This document shows, piece after piece, positions 19,053 through 29,158 of a stretch of 64,000 nt of DNA. Each line of letters opens with the position of its first letter. Positions within the stretch are counted from its first letter, which is position 1. The translations under genes and the position numbers were made by a program. This stretch comes from JACKAF01 sp041391485 (GTDB lineage: Bacteria; Bdellovibrionota; FAC87; UBA2466; JACKAF01). Under the pieces are notes generated by a model. The model did no database searches. It was not told where the DNA came from and saw only the letters and a program-made list of their open reading frames with translations. The stretch lies in contig JAWKNY010000019.1 in the NCBI GenBank assembly GCA_041391485.1, forward strand, positions 7,050 to 71,049. Direction: 5' to 3'.

Positions 19053-21123
19053 GCAATCCACACTCTCGACTTCTATCCAATCCATAAAGGGCGTGGGTCC
19101 CAAATTATCTAAGACATTAAGCAAGAAGGGCATCCAGACTTTAGAAGATGCGCTCTACTATCTGCCGCGCACCTACGAAGATCGCCGCCAGATCGTACCC
19201 ATTGGCTCGGTACGACCCGGAATGCACCCCACCCTACTTGGCACGGTTTTGTCGAGTCGCGAAATCCGCGCACGCCGTACGAAACGCTTTGAGGTGCTTT
19301 TTGGAGACGAGACAGGCCGACTGACATTGCTTTGGTTTCACGCCTTCCCTTCTCTTGCCACAGAGTTTGAAGTGGGAGCGCGGTTCCTGGTTTACGGAGA
19401 GATCAAGTTCTTCGGGACTCGGCCGCAAATCGTCCACCCCGAGTACGAGAAAGTTAAGGATCTGCACGAAGGAAAACCACGCCAGACCATGAGCTTTGGT
19501 CGAATCGTCCCGATCTACAGCGAAACGGACGGGCTACACCAGAAAACCATTCGCAAGCTGATCAGCGAAACGCTTCGGCGTTCCTTGCCCGAGCTGGAAG
19601 ACCCACTTCCGCAAGAACTTCGAGAGCGGCTGGAACTGCCCGACATACGGAGTAGCTTTCACGAGGTGCATTTTCCAACCGAACTGCCTACCGACAACGA
19701 GTCCGCCAAGTCGTTGCGACGGATTATCTTTGAGGAGTTCTTCGTCCTACAGCTCGGTTTGGGACTCAAGAAGCGCGAACGGACTCAGCAGAAAGCCCCT
19801 CGCCTCATCGATCCAAAAGGACTGCAGGTGGATTTCATCCGATCGCTGCCGTTTCAGATCACCGAAGATCAAGCGCTGGCTATCTCCGATATCACGACCG
19901 ATCTCGCGCGTCCCTACCCCATGGCGAGACTCGTGCAAGGGGATGTGGGTTCCGGAAAGACGATCGTGGCCTTTGCGGCGGCCGCCCTCACCGCAGCCGC
20001 CGGCTACCAGATAGCCCTCATGGTCCCGACAGAAATTCTCGCCCTTCAGCATTTCAAAAACGCCGAAGAGTGGCTCGCGCCGCTGGGGATAAAACCGGGG
20101 CTACTCGTCCAATCCACGAAGAAGGAGATTCTGCCCCAAGTAGAGGCCGGAAAAATTCAGTTTGTGGTTGGAACGCACGCACTCTTTCAAAAAGGGGTGA
20201 ACTTTTCTCAGCTGGGCCTGGTTGTCGTGGACGAACAACACCGATTTGGCGTGGAACAACGCAACCAGCTCACGCGAAAAGGGGCGAGCACGCACCTGTT
20301 GATGATGACGGCAACGCCCATTCCACGCACGCTTGCCTTAACACTTTATGGCGACCTGGATCTTTCGCTCATTCGACAAAAGCCCAAAGGACGCATCCCC
20401 ATCGAAACTAAAGTCTTAAGAGAACCTGAGCGCCCAAGACTCTTTCAAACCATCAGAAAGACAGTCGAGGCGGGGCAGCAGGTGTACATCATCTACCCTC
20501 TGGTAGAGGCCTCTGAAAAACTGGATCTTAAGTCCGCCACTGAGATGTACGGCAGGCTGCAAAAAGAAGTATTTCCCGATCTGAAATTGGGTCTGCTTCA
20601 TGGCCGCATGAAGGGACCGGAAAAGGAAAGCATTCTCAAAGCCTTTAAGAACGGTGACTTTCAGATTCTGGTATCCACGACGGTCATCGAAGTGGGTATC
20701 GATGTCCCTCAAGCCACATTGATGGTCATTGAACACCCGGAACGCTTGGGTCTGTCGCAGCTTCACCAGCTTAGAGGACGGGTCGGTCGCGGGAGCGATA
20801 AGAGTCTTTGCGTGTTGATGAGCAGCGGGAATATCACCCGCCGCCTTCGCGTGATGTGTGAGAGCGAAGATGGCTTTCGCATTGCGGAAGAAGATTTGAA
20901 AATTCGAGGGCCGGGCGAATTCCTAGGCCTTCAACAATCAGGCCTGCCGGGCTTTAGAGTGGGACACATCGTGCGCGACGCTAGCTTACTGGCAACCGCC
21001 CAACGCGAAGCCACGCGCATCCTGGACGAGGATCCGACGCTTTCCAAGGCGGAGCATGAGGGTTTGCGCCATATGGTAGAACACCGGTGGAGCTTAAAAC
21101 TGGAACGATTAAGGAGTGGATGA
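19045..21123 (+). CDS. recG: ATP-dependent DNA helicase RecG
   Basis: 692 residues from the ATG at 19045, which overlaps greA; a longer frame from 19012 would run further into greA. The N-terminal wedge/OB region starts with IQSIKGVGPKLSKTLSKKGI. The helicase core has Walker A GDVGSGKT, the DEQHRFGV motif II region, TATPIPRTLA and the STTVIEVGIDVPQA block, then QLRGRVGRG. RecG remodels stalled forks and R-loops. The stop overlaps the next gene's ATG. Confidence 0.97.
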   Translation: MSEQSTLSTSIQSIKGVGPKLSKTLSKKGIQTLEDALYYLPRTYEDRRQIVPIGSVRPGMHPTLLGTVLSSREIRARRTKRFEVLFGDETGRLTLLWFHAFPSLATEFEVGARFLVYGEIKFFGTRPQIVHPEYEKVKDLHEGKPRQTMSFGRIVPIYSETDGLHQKTIRKLISETLRRSLPELEDPLPQELRERLELPDIRSSFHEVHFPTELPTDNESAKSLRRIIFEEFFVLQLGLGLKKRERTQQKAPRLIDPKGLQVDFIRSLPFQITEDQALAISDITTDLARPYPMARLVQGDVGSGKTIVAFAAAALTAAAGYQIALMVPTEILALQHFKNAEEWLAPLGIKPGLLVQSTKKEILPQVEAGKIQFVVGTHALFQKGVNFSQLGLVVVDEQHRFGVEQRNQLTRKGASTHLLMMTATPIPRTLALTLYGDLDLSLIRQKPKGRIPIETKVLREPERPRLFQTIRKTVEAGQQVYIIYPLVEASEKLDLKSATEMYGRLQKEVFPDLKLGLLHGRMKGPEKESILKAFKNGDFQILVSTTVIEVGIDVPQATLMVIEHPERLGLSQLHQLRGRVGRGSDKSLCVLMSSGNITRRLRVMCESEDGFRIAEEDLKIRGPGEFLGLQQSGLPGFRVGHIVRDASLLATAQREATRILDEDPTLSKAEHEGLRHMVEHRWSLKLERLRSG

Positions 21124-21887
21124 TGGATCTAAATATAGCGGACAAACGAGCACTCGTTACGGGCGGAAGTCAGGGAATAGGACTCGGGATCGCCACAGCG
21201 CTAGCGGCGGAAGGCACCGAAGTGATTATCGCCAGTCGCAGCTCTGAAAATATTGAGCGAGCCATCGTAAGCATCCGACAAGGGTATCCGGAAGCTAAAG
21301 TGGCTGGATGCACCGTGGATCTTAGCGACGAGCAAAACATTCGTCAGAAAATCGGGGGACTTCTTTCCGAAAAACCCATTGATATCCTCATCAATAATGT
21401 CGGCGGCCCTCCGGCCGGACCGATGACGGCGCTCCCACTCAGCGCGTGGGACACCGGTTATCAGGGACTTCTTAGAAGCGTGCTGGTACTGACTGAACTC
21501 GTGCTGCCTTCCATGCAGAAGCGGGGTTGGGGTCGCCTTCTCACGATTACTTCCACCGCTGCAAAAGAGCGAATCCCCAATCTTCCTATTAGCGCCACGT
21601 TCCGCGCTGGGCTGAGCGCGTGGGCCAAAAACCTGGCTAAGGAAGTTGGCCGATCCGGCATCCTCGTAAACAATATTCTCCCCGGCCCCATCCAAACGGG
21701 CCGTTTGGATGAGCTCGAAAAGAAAAGTCCCGAATTCTACCGATCGATGCAAGAAGAGACCGCGATCGGCAGAATCGGAAAACCAGACGAGGTCGGACGC
21801 GTGGCTGCCTTTTTATGTTCCGCGGCGAACACGTTTGTGACTGGTACAGACGTTTTCGTCGACGGCGGCTATACGCGGAGCTACTAA
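21123..21887 (+). CDS. Short-chain dehydrogenase/reductase lacking the usual catalytic Tyr
   Basis: 254 residues. AAGGAG at 21111-21116 favours the ATG at 21123 over the one at 21120. A Rossmann fold with TGGSQGIGLG and the NNVGGPP loop (NNAG equivalent) is clear. At the active site the Ser is in ITSTAA. Where YxxxK is expected, the sequence reads PISATFRAGLSAWAKNLAKE, with no Tyr. A group of FabG-like SDRs shares this N/S/T-xx-R replacement, so it may be a family trait. Its substrate is unknown. It is co-transcribed with recG. Confidence 0.85.
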   Translation: MDLNIADKRALVTGGSQGIGLGIATALAAEGTEVIIASRSSENIERAIVSIRQGYPEAKVAGCTVDLSDEQNIRQKIGGLLSEKPIDILINNVGGPPAGPMTALPLSAWDTGYQGLLRSVLVLTELVLPSMQKRGWGRLLTITSTAAKERIPNLPISATFRAGLSAWAKNLAKEVGRSGILVNNILPGPIQTGRLDELEKKSPEFYRSMQEETAIGRIGKPDEVGRVAAFLCSAANTFVTGTDVFVDGGYTRSY

Positions 21888-21925
21888 CTCCGCGCGGGAC
21901 GGTGAAAACTCTCTAAACTCGAAGC

Positions 21926-21967
21926 CCAGAAAAAGTGGACAGGGTGAGATGCCGCGAGCACCTCACC
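21926..21967 (-). terminator. Terminator for the minus-strand gene at 21981
   Basis: An 11-bp near-perfect stem (GGGTGAGATGC against GCACCTCACCC, about 21939-21966) lies just past the minus-strand stop. Read on the minus strand, a five-T run (CACTTTTTC) follows the hairpin after several bases. No T run follows on the plus strand. Confidence 0.55.
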
Positions 21968-21980
21968 CCGCCCCAGGGCC

Positions 21981-22301
21981 TCACAAAACTCCACCTTTTT
22001 TGACCGAAACTCTTACGCCCGGACCGCAGTGCTGCTCGTAGGTCTGCGACAGCGATTGCATCAGCTTATGGTAGCCCGTGCTCGTGAGTACCATCACATC
22101 ATCTTCACTGTCGGATCGTTCCACCATTTCATCCTTAAAGGCGGATCGGTCTACTCCCGCATCGCAATACACCGCATACGCAATCGAACGCGTCGTAGCG
22201 GTTTGATTTGAATCGTTTTGATCGGAATTCGAATCGGCTGAAGCTGAACTTCCGAAGAAGAACAGGAGTGTTGCGCCGATTATGGCGAGTGCGAACTTCA
22301 T
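21981..22301 (-). CDS. Small secreted protein of unknown function
   Basis: 106 residues with a clear signal peptide (MKFALAIIGATLLFFFG, likely cut after SSASA). The mature part starts with an Asn/Asp/Ser-rich linker and has two cysteines (YCDAG and HCGPG) that could form a disulfide in the periplasm. No family recognised. It stands alone, with divergent space to rarD and a probable terminator behind it. Confidence 0.75.
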   Translation of the reverse strand: MKFALAIIGATLLFFFGSSASADSNSDQNDSNQTATTRSIAYAVYCDAGVDRSAFKDEMVERSDSEDDVMVLTSTGYHKLMQSLSQTYEQHCGPGVRVSVKKGGVL

Positions 22302-22504
22302 TATTGGGCCTCCTCCAACGTACTGCTATTTCCCAAAAAATCTTTTTTTTCGGCGATTCCGAACGGAACCGACACTTAAAGTATAACGCCGCCCGTCACA
22401 GGGTCTCAACAAACAGATTGTGAAATCTGATAAGTAGCTGATTTTAAACGATTTTAACGAGGTCTTGACCCGTCCCCCCAATAATGGTTTATTGCGCGCC
22501 GACC

Positions 22505-23422
22505 ATGCACCATCTATCCACCGGAAATTCAAAGCCTTCTGAGGCCAACGCCGGTCTCGCCTATTCCTTGCTGGCCTATTTTTGGTGGGGTTTTGCCGCG
22601 CTTTTTTGGAAGCAGCTCACGGGCGTTGCGCCCCTTGAGATTCTCGCTCACCGTATCCTTTGGTCTTTTATTTTTCTCATCCCACTCTTTTCAAAACGGC
22701 GTGTGCGCGAACAGTGTGCGAGTGTTTTCAAGCGCGGTTCAAATGACTGGATCTTCATCCTTGTCGGGACCTTACTCATCGGAGTGAACTGGGGCGCCTT
22801 CATTCTCGCGATGGTCACCGAGCGCATTCTGGAAGCCAGTCTGGGTTACTTCATTGCCCCACTTACCTTTGTGGGCCTAGGCGTTTGGTTTTTGCATGAA
22901 CGCCTCAACCGCAATCAGCGCGTTGCGGTCCTGCTGGCTGCGGCTGCAATCAGCTTACTCTGGTTCAGACTGGGTACTCTCCCGTGGATCGCCTTGTGTT
23001 TGGCGTTTACGTTCACGCTCTACGGTCTGTGCAAACGGAAGATCTCCATTGATGCTTCCCTCACAGTAGCCTTTGAAACGGGCCTGCTGTGTCTTCCCGC
23101 CTTGGCCTATTTATACCTTTACGGAACTCGACACGACCTGGTGACCTGGGCCCTACTCATCTCAAGCGGGCCGGTGACTCTCCTACCCCAGGTTTGGTTT
23201 ACGCTGGGAGCGCGGCGCGTGCCCTTCTCCGTGATGGGTTTTTTGCAGTACATCGCGCCCATGATGAATTTTCTCATCGCTCTTTTTGTCTACCATGAAC
23301 CCTTCGATGAGGTGCGGATGCTCACCTTTGGCCTCATCTGGGTAGGGCTTCTCATCTACACGGCGGATATCGTCACCCGGAGACGCACCGCATTGCGTGC
23401 CGCCAAATTGCGAAGCGCTTAA
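22505..23422 (+). CDS. rarD: EamA/RarD-type transporter
   Basis: 305 residues from the ATG at 22505, or 312 from the ATG at 22484. A possible promoter (TTGACC at 22465, TTTATT at 22488) would place transcription after the first ATG and so favours the second. About ten membrane helices are visible. The opening AYSLLAYFWWGFAALFWKQL and the AHRILWSF motif are typical of RarD-type drug/metabolite superfamily proteins. The substrate is not known. The 22302-22504 gap holds only this promoter-like region. Confidence 0.88.
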   Translation: MHHLSTGNSKPSEANAGLAYSLLAYFWWGFAALFWKQLTGVAPLEILAHRILWSFIFLIPLFSKRRVREQCASVFKRGSNDWIFILVGTLLIGVNWGAFILAMVTERILEASLGYFIAPLTFVGLGVWFLHERLNRNQRVAVLLAAAAISLLWFRLGTLPWIALCLAFTFTLYGLCKRKISIDASLTVAFETGLLCLPALAYLYLYGTRHDLVTWALLISSGPVTLLPQVWFTLGARRVPFSVMGFLQYIAPMMNFLIALFVYHEPFDEVRMLTFGLIWVGLLIYTADIVTRRRTALRAAKLRSA

Positions 23423-23479
23423 CGCTTAGCATTGTCATCAAAATCACCTAATTAGCCGAAACGTAGTTGAGGCACACCT

Positions 23480-25381
23480 ATGTCCCGGAATCTTGAAGTC
23501 CGAGCGCGTCAAACGCTGTTTATTGTTAAAAAGGGCGCGACCAAAAAGAAAATTCCTTTTCCTGCAGAGTGGCACCACTGCACTCCCAGCGACAACAAAG
23601 AGCTGATTGATTCCATTCAAAAAGCGGAAGACAAGCGTCAGCTCGTGATCATCCTGGTAGGGGAAAAAGATTTCACGGCCACCGTTGAAACGCTTCGCAA
23701 AGGTTTGGGTAAACAGTCGCTCGCGGACTTGGGCATGCTCGTCATTTCCGACAACTCAGATCCGTTTCTTACCAAGCATTCCGACGTACTCGAACTCTCG
23801 GACGTACTCTCCGAGACGGCGCTTCTAGAAGATCCCAAGTTCCATTTGCTCCGGGCCGTTCGTGAACTTCTACGCAAGGCACGGCGCGAGGGCAAGCGCA
23901 TCAACCAGGAGATGCTCGAGCGCCTCAACCACATTTTCATTACGATGTCCGCCGAGCGCGACCAAAAGCGTTTGCTCGAACAGATTTTGCAAGAGTCCAT
24001 GGACCTAACCGCTTCCGAAAGGGGCAATCTCTATATGGTCGAGGAAACCGACGGAGAAATGTACCTTCGGGTTAAGATCTCCGCGGAGCGTAACGGCCTC
24101 GATATCAGTGCTATCAACGAGAAGGCGACGGAGAACAACATCTGTGGCTACGTCGTACTGACGGCGAAACCGCTGAATATCCCGGTGCACGAAGGGCTCC
24201 GCCCGAGTCTTCCGCTCCAGTTCCAACGACCGGCGGACGAATCCTCGCTAAAATCCGTGCTCGCCGTCCCATTAAAAAACAGCGAAAACCAGATCATCGC
24301 CGTACTCGAGTTGCTCAATAAGAAAGGGCTGACGGGGCTGGATTCTTTTGACGCTGAAGACGAAAGTCTTATCTCCTCATTCATCGCCCAAGCCGCGATC
24401 TGCCTGGAGAACATGCAGCTTTACGCCGATATTCGCGAACTTTTTGACGGGTTCGTAAAAGCCTCCATTACGGCCATCGAGGCCCGCGACCCCAGCACCG
24501 GCGGTCACTCTGAACGCGTGGCAAACATGACGGTGGCGCTTGCCGAAGCCACGAGCCGTTTCGATACGGGTATCTACCGTTCCGTAAAATTTAAACCCGA
24601 TGAGATCCGAGAACTAGAGTACGCAGCCCTTCTGCACGATGTCGGCAAAATCGGAGTTCGCGAAGAAGTTTTGGTAAAGGCAAAGAAGCTCTATCCCTAC
24701 CAGCTGGAAGCCATCCGGGATCGCGTTCGCATCGCGCGCGAAGCTCTACGCATCCAATACTTAGAGCAAAAACAAAAAACCAAGTCCAATACCCTCGACA
24801 AAGAATACAAAAAACGCTCCGAAGAGTTGGACATGTATTGGCACGTCATCCAAACTTCCAACGAGCCGACGGTACTACGAGAAAAAAGTGCTGAAGCACT
24901 GGACAAGATTCTTAACTACACCGTCAAGCTGAGTGACGGGTATGAGATCCGCCTCCTAACCGACGAGGAGCACAAAGCGCTCTCCGTCCCTATTGGTTCT
25001 TTAACCGAAGGCGAGCGTCGGGAAGTAGAGTCACACGTTCGGCACACCTACCAATTCTTAAAAACGATTCCGTGGACCCGCAGCTTCAAGAACTTGCCCG
25101 AGATCGCCTTTGCGCATCATGAGAAGCTAAACGGCACCGGGTACCCCAGGGGGCTGATGTCCCATGAAATCCCTTTGCAGTCCAAAATCATGACGATCGC
25201 GGATATCTACGACGCCCTCACGGCGGCCGATCGTTGGTACAAGGACGCCGTTCCCACTGAAAAAGCCCTGGACATCCTCCAGCAGGAAGTCACCGCCGGT
25301 AAACTCGATCCCATCCTCTTTGAGATCTTCATCGAAGGACGGATCTACGAGTCGAACCACCCTCCAAAGTCAAAAAAGTAG
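23480..25381 (+). CDS. GAF and HD-GYP domain protein, probable c-di-GMP phosphodiesterase
   Basis: 633 residues. Residues 1-135 look like a divergent receiver-type domain. A GAF domain spans about 155-315. The HD-GYP domain begins near 325 with GGHSERVANMTVALAEA and LLHDVGKIGV, and ends with AFAHHEKLNGTGYPRGL and MTIADIYDALTAADRW. Metal ligands and the GYP signature are intact, so hydrolysis of c-di-GMP is likely. About 110 residues, partly coiled coil (EQKQKTKSNTLDKEYKKRSE), are inserted between the HD and GYP motifs. A hairpin terminator follows. Confidence 0.9.
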   Translation: MSRNLEVRARQTLFIVKKGATKKKIPFPAEWHHCTPSDNKELIDSIQKAEDKRQLVIILVGEKDFTATVETLRKGLGKQSLADLGMLVISDNSDPFLTKHSDVLELSDVLSETALLEDPKFHLLRAVRELLRKARREGKRINQEMLERLNHIFITMSAERDQKRLLEQILQESMDLTASERGNLYMVEETDGEMYLRVKISAERNGLDISAINEKATENNICGYVVLTAKPLNIPVHEGLRPSLPLQFQRPADESSLKSVLAVPLKNSENQIIAVLELLNKKGLTGLDSFDAEDESLISSFIAQAAICLENMQLYADIRELFDGFVKASITAIEARDPSTGGHSERVANMTVALAEATSRFDTGIYRSVKFKPDEIRELEYAALLHDVGKIGVREEVLVKAKKLYPYQLEAIRDRVRIAREALRIQYLEQKQKTKSNTLDKEYKKRSEELDMYWHVIQTSNEPTVLREKSAEALDKILNYTVKLSDGYEIRLLTDEEHKALSVPIGSLTEGERREVESHVRHTYQFLKTIPWTRSFKNLPEIAFAHHEKLNGTGYPRGLMSHEIPLQSKIMTIADIYDALTAADRWYKDAVPTEKALDILQQEVTAGKLDPILFEIFIEGRIYESNHPPKSKK

Positions 25382-25399
25382 GGTAAAGCACTCTCTGCC

Positions 25400-25426
25400 G
25401 CAGCCCGCCATACGGCTGCTGCTTTT
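25400..25426 (+). terminator. Terminator after the HD-GYP gene
   Basis: GCAGCC (25400-25405) pairs with GGCTGC (25414-25419), and TTTT follows at 25423-25426. The stem is short but GC-rich and lies 19 nt after the stop. Confidence 0.6.
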
Positions 25427-25468
25427 CAAATAGTCGTCGAGATTGTATCGTCTACGTATTCAATCTCC

Positions 25469-28400
25469 ATGATTCCCCACACACATTCGGCCCGTTCACC
25501 CTCCCATTGGCTAGGTATCGTTTTGCTTTCCTTCTTGATCGTTTTTGGACACGCCAGCGCGCTTCCGGATGACGGGACTTTTACCGACAACTGGGGCAAT
25601 ACCGGGATCTTCACCTACGCGCCCGGAACTGCTTCCGACACGCTTCGCGCTGCGGTCTATCAATCCGACGGTAAGCTTGTCGTCGCGGGCCTAAGCCACA
25701 ATGGCTCGTACTATGACATGGCCGTCGCGCGGCTTCACCCTGACGGCTCGCTCGATCGTAGCTTTGATACCGACGGAGTCGCCATCATCTCCAATGCTCT
25801 TGGGGATTCCATCGCTCATTCGGTAGCGCTTGATTCGATGGGCCGCATCGTAGTCGCGGGAAGAGCGTGGGGGTTCTCCGACTTTGACTTCGCGACGGCC
25901 CGCCTACTGACCGATGGATCATTAGATACAAGTTACGGGGGCGGACTGACGCGTGTCGATATCGGCGGCAATGAGTTTGCCCGCGGCATGGGTATCGACA
26001 GCAATCAAAGAATTGTAATCGGTGGTTACTCAAACCAGGCGGGAAAATTTGAATTTGCCGCTGTTCGTCTTCTATCCGACGCCAGTCTGGATACTAACTT
26101 CGATTCGGATGGGATGCTCACCACAGCTATCGGTGCGGTGGGGGACTATGGCGTCGCTTTGACTCTGCAAAGCGATGACAAAATCATCATTGCCGGTCAG
26201 TCAGATGTGGGTGCGACCCCTAGATTTGCGGTCGCTAGGTACCGTACCGATGGAAGTCTGGATACCTCTTTTAGCGGAGACGGCATGGATGCCTGGGCCA
26301 TAGGGGTTACGGACGACGTGGCCTGGGCCGTCACCTTGGGCACGGACAACTACGTCCATCTTGCGGGCCGTTCCTACGCTGGCGGAAACTACCGCATGGC
26401 GGTCGCAAGCTACACCACGAACGGAACTCGGGACACTTCAGGCACCTACATTGTGGGTTCGGGCGGAATCGCTCGCGACATTGTACTGGATCAAGGGAAA
26501 ATTACCCTCACCGGGCGAAGCTACAACGGGGCTAACTGGGATCTCGCCCTCATTCGGCTTAGTTCAATTTCCGGCGGGACGACGGGCGATACGGGTTTTA
26601 ACGGAAACGGAGTTGCCATCACGTCCATCGGGACCACCGATGAAATCGCGTACGCGCTTGCCGTGCAAAGCGATGGCAAAGTCATCGCGGCGGGGACCAC
26701 CTTTGGCTCCAACTACAATTTCGGACTGGTGCGCTACCGATCCACAGGAGCGCTGGATACGAGTTTTGATACAGACGGAAGAGCGACGACAGACTTTGCA
26801 GGCGCTAACGACGTCGCTTACGCAGTCACCATCGCCAATGATCATAAGATCATCGCGGCGGGGTTTACGGATGCAGGCGCGCAGAATAATTTCGCGGTTG
26901 CCCGCTACCTCACCAATGGCAGCCTGGATACCGCCTTCAGCTCGGATGGATTGGTGAACACGAACATCGGTTCAGGCAATGCGGTCGCCAACGCGGTGGT
27001 AACCCGATCCGATGACCGCATCTACGCCGCGGGCACGTCCTACAACGGCTCCAATGCCGACTTCACCGTCGTTAGGTACCATACCAACGGGAACCTCGAT
27101 ACCGCCTTCAGTACCGATGGGATCGTTACCACTGATTTTAACTCGGCTGACGATGGCGCCAACGCGATGGCACTGGACGCCAACAGAATGATCGTGGTGG
27201 CTGGTTACGCACGCAATGGGGCCAATAGAAATTTCGCGATTGCGCGTTACCGTACCGATGGCAGCCTGGACACGGCGTTCAGCGGGGACGGCAAGCAGAC
27301 CATTAGTTTTGCCGCGAGCAGCGATGACATGGCCTACGGCATTGCCATTCAAAGTGACGGCCGCATCGTCTTGGGAGGCCACTCCCACAACAATACACAG
27401 ACGCATTTTGCGATGGCACGTCTTCTAACCAACGGCACACTGGACGCAAGCTTTGACGGCGACGGAATGGCCGTGAGCAGTATCGATACCACCCACGGCA
27501 CCCAAGCCCACGCGTTAGTGCTTCAAAGTGAAAAAATTGTGCTCGCCGGGCGATCCTTGCAGCTTGAGAACAGAGCGATTCTCGCACGGTTCAATTCAAA
27601 CGGCAGCGCGGACACATCATTCGGAACTTCTGGCTACTACGTCCAATCCTTCTCCACGGGAGACGATGTCTACTACGGGGTGGCGGTGGATTCCACGAAC
27701 CGCATCGTGGCGGTAGGGCACGCGCTCAACGCCAACATGGATTTTCTCGCCGTTCGCGTCCTGAACACCTCTGCCAGCAGTCTGGGTCTGGATCCCACGT
27801 TTGATGGCGACGGCATTGTCATCACGACCGTGGGCGCAGGAGACGACATCAGCATTGGAATGGCCTACAAGAGTGGGATGCTTTCTCTAGTCGGTCGCAG
27901 CCACAACGGAACCAATTTCGATTTCGCTGCCGCTCGGTATAACTTCGATGGAGGTCTTGCTGCTTCCGGCGCCCTAGATAAGAGCTTTGGCAACAGTGGA
28001 GTGACGACAACTGCTGTTAGCGGGAATCATGATCTAGCGCATGCAGTTGCTGTCCAATCGGACAACAAAGTTATCGTTGCAGGTGCCACCTATAACGGCA
28101 GCGACGACGACATGCTGGTGCTGCGCTACACAAGCGGCGGTGCTCTGGATACTAGCTTTGACTCAGACGGCATCGTCTCCATCGCTCCCGGGACGGGCGA
28201 CGATCGGGCCTACGATATCGCTCTGGATGGAAACAACAAGATCGTGCTCGCCGGAATGAGCGCCAATGGAGCCATCAACCGTTTTGTCGTCGCCCGTTAC
28301 TTAAGTAACGGCGCTCCGGATACGGGTTTTGATGGAGACGGTGTGGCGCTCACCACCTTCGGTAGTACTAGCGACGACGTGGCCTTTGCAGTGGCGGTCC

Positions 28401-29158
28401 AATCCGACAACAAGGTCATCGTTGGGGGCTACACGCACAACAATACCGTGAACGGCTTTGCCTTGGCCAGGTACGGCACGAACGGCTCGTTGGATGCTAC
28501 TTTTGATGGCGACGGGCGCGTCACAACGCAGGTCGATAGCAACGCCGGCAGCGAGCTGCACGATATTCTTATTCAGCCCGATGGACGCATTGTGGCGGTT
28601 GGCAGAACGCTGCGGCCGCGCCAGCTGATCGCCGTGGTCCGCTACCTCACCTCCGGAGCCCTGGACACGAGCTTTAACACCACCGGCATTTTGACCACTT
28701 CCGCAACGAGTGGCAGCAATGTGGCGTACGGAGTGGCCTATGATAACGGCAAGCTTATCATCACCGGCATTGGGCGGGGCACCAGTACCTACGACTTCGT
28801 GGTCGCTCGGCTAAACAGCAATGGCTCGCCAGATACCTCTTTTAGTGCCGATGGTTTTGCGACAAAGGCTATCAATACCAATGACGAATTTGGTTACGCC
28901 ACCGTGGTCCAGGGGAACGGGAAGGTCTTGGCCGCTGGCTTTAGCTTCGGTAGCGGCTACGATTTTGCTGTTACGCGCTTTACCACCGATGGCTCAGCCG
29001 ATTCCAATTTTGGTTCAAGCGGCGCGGTCACGACCGACATCAATGGAACGGATGTGGCACAGGCCATCGCCCTCACTCCCGATGGGCGCATTGTCGTTGC
29101 GGGACACTCAAAAAATGGAGCCGATTATGACGTTAGTGTCGCGCGTTACTTCCCCTAA
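25469..29158 (+). CDS. Large secreted delta-60 repeat protein
   Basis: 1229 residues in one uninterrupted frame. A signal peptide (LGIVLLSFLIVFGHASA) is followed by about 21 imperfect copies of a ~58-residue unit. Its landmark is N/D-G-S-L-D-T-S-F-x-x-D-G, with Q-S-D-G/N-K-I-V-A-G-x-x-x-N-G in between (delta-60/DUF5122 repeat). These repeats are thought to fold as beta-propeller blades on the cell surface. No anchoring or sorting domain is obvious at the C-terminus, which ends just after a repeat. The following lamG gene starts inside its 3' end, so the three are probably one operon. Confidence 0.92.
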   Translation: MIPHTHSARSPSHWLGIVLLSFLIVFGHASALPDDGTFTDNWGNTGIFTYAPGTASDTLRAAVYQSDGKLVVAGLSHNGSYYDMAVARLHPDGSLDRSFDTDGVAIISNALGDSIAHSVALDSMGRIVVAGRAWGFSDFDFATARLLTDGSLDTSYGGGLTRVDIGGNEFARGMGIDSNQRIVIGGYSNQAGKFEFAAVRLLSDASLDTNFDSDGMLTTAIGAVGDYGVALTLQSDDKIIIAGQSDVGATPRFAVARYRTDGSLDTSFSGDGMDAWAIGVTDDVAWAVTLGTDNYVHLAGRSYAGGNYRMAVASYTTNGTRDTSGTYIVGSGGIARDIVLDQGKITLTGRSYNGANWDLALIRLSSISGGTTGDTGFNGNGVAITSIGTTDEIAYALAVQSDGKVIAAGTTFGSNYNFGLVRYRSTGALDTSFDTDGRATTDFAGANDVAYAVTIANDHKIIAAGFTDAGAQNNFAVARYLTNGSLDTAFSSDGLVNTNIGSGNAVANAVVTRSDDRIYAAGTSYNGSNADFTVVRYHTNGNLDTAFSTDGIVTTDFNSADDGANAMALDANRMIVVAGYARNGANRNFAIARYRTDGSLDTAFSGDGKQTISFAASSDDMAYGIAIQSDGRIVLGGHSHNNTQTHFAMARLLTNGTLDASFDGDGMAVSSIDTTHGTQAHALVLQSEKIVLAGRSLQLENRAILARFNSNGSADTSFGTSGYYVQSFSTGDDVYYGVAVDSTNRIVAVGHALNANMDFLAVRVLNTSASSLGLDPTFDGDGIVITTVGAGDDISIGMAYKSGMLSLVGRSHNGTNFDFAAARYNFDGGLAASGALDKSFGNSGVTTTAVSGNHDLAHAVAVQSDNKVIVAGATYNGSDDDMLVLRYTSGGALDTSFDSDGIVSIAPGTGDDRAYDIALDGNNKIVLAGMSANGAINRFVVARYLSNGAPDTGFDGDGVALTTFGSTSDDVAFAVAVQSDNKVIVGGYTHNNTVNGFALARYGTNGSLDATFDGDGRVTTQVDSNAGSELHDILIQPDGRIVAVGRTLRPRQLIAVVRYLTSGALDTSFNTTGILTTSATSGSNVAYGVAYDNGKLIITGIGRGTSTYDFVVARLNSNGSPDTSFSADGFATKAINTNDEFGYATVVQGNGKVLAAGFSFGSGYDFAVTRFTTDGSADSNFGSSGAVTTDINGTDVAQAIALTPDGRIVVAGHSKNGADYDVSVARYFP

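Noticed and set aside
28821..29126. A coding frame overlapping the end of the delta-60 gene in another phase
   Set aside because: Only the part after the ATG at 29127 shows a signal peptide and LamG domain; the earlier part is a shadow of the delta-60 repeats.
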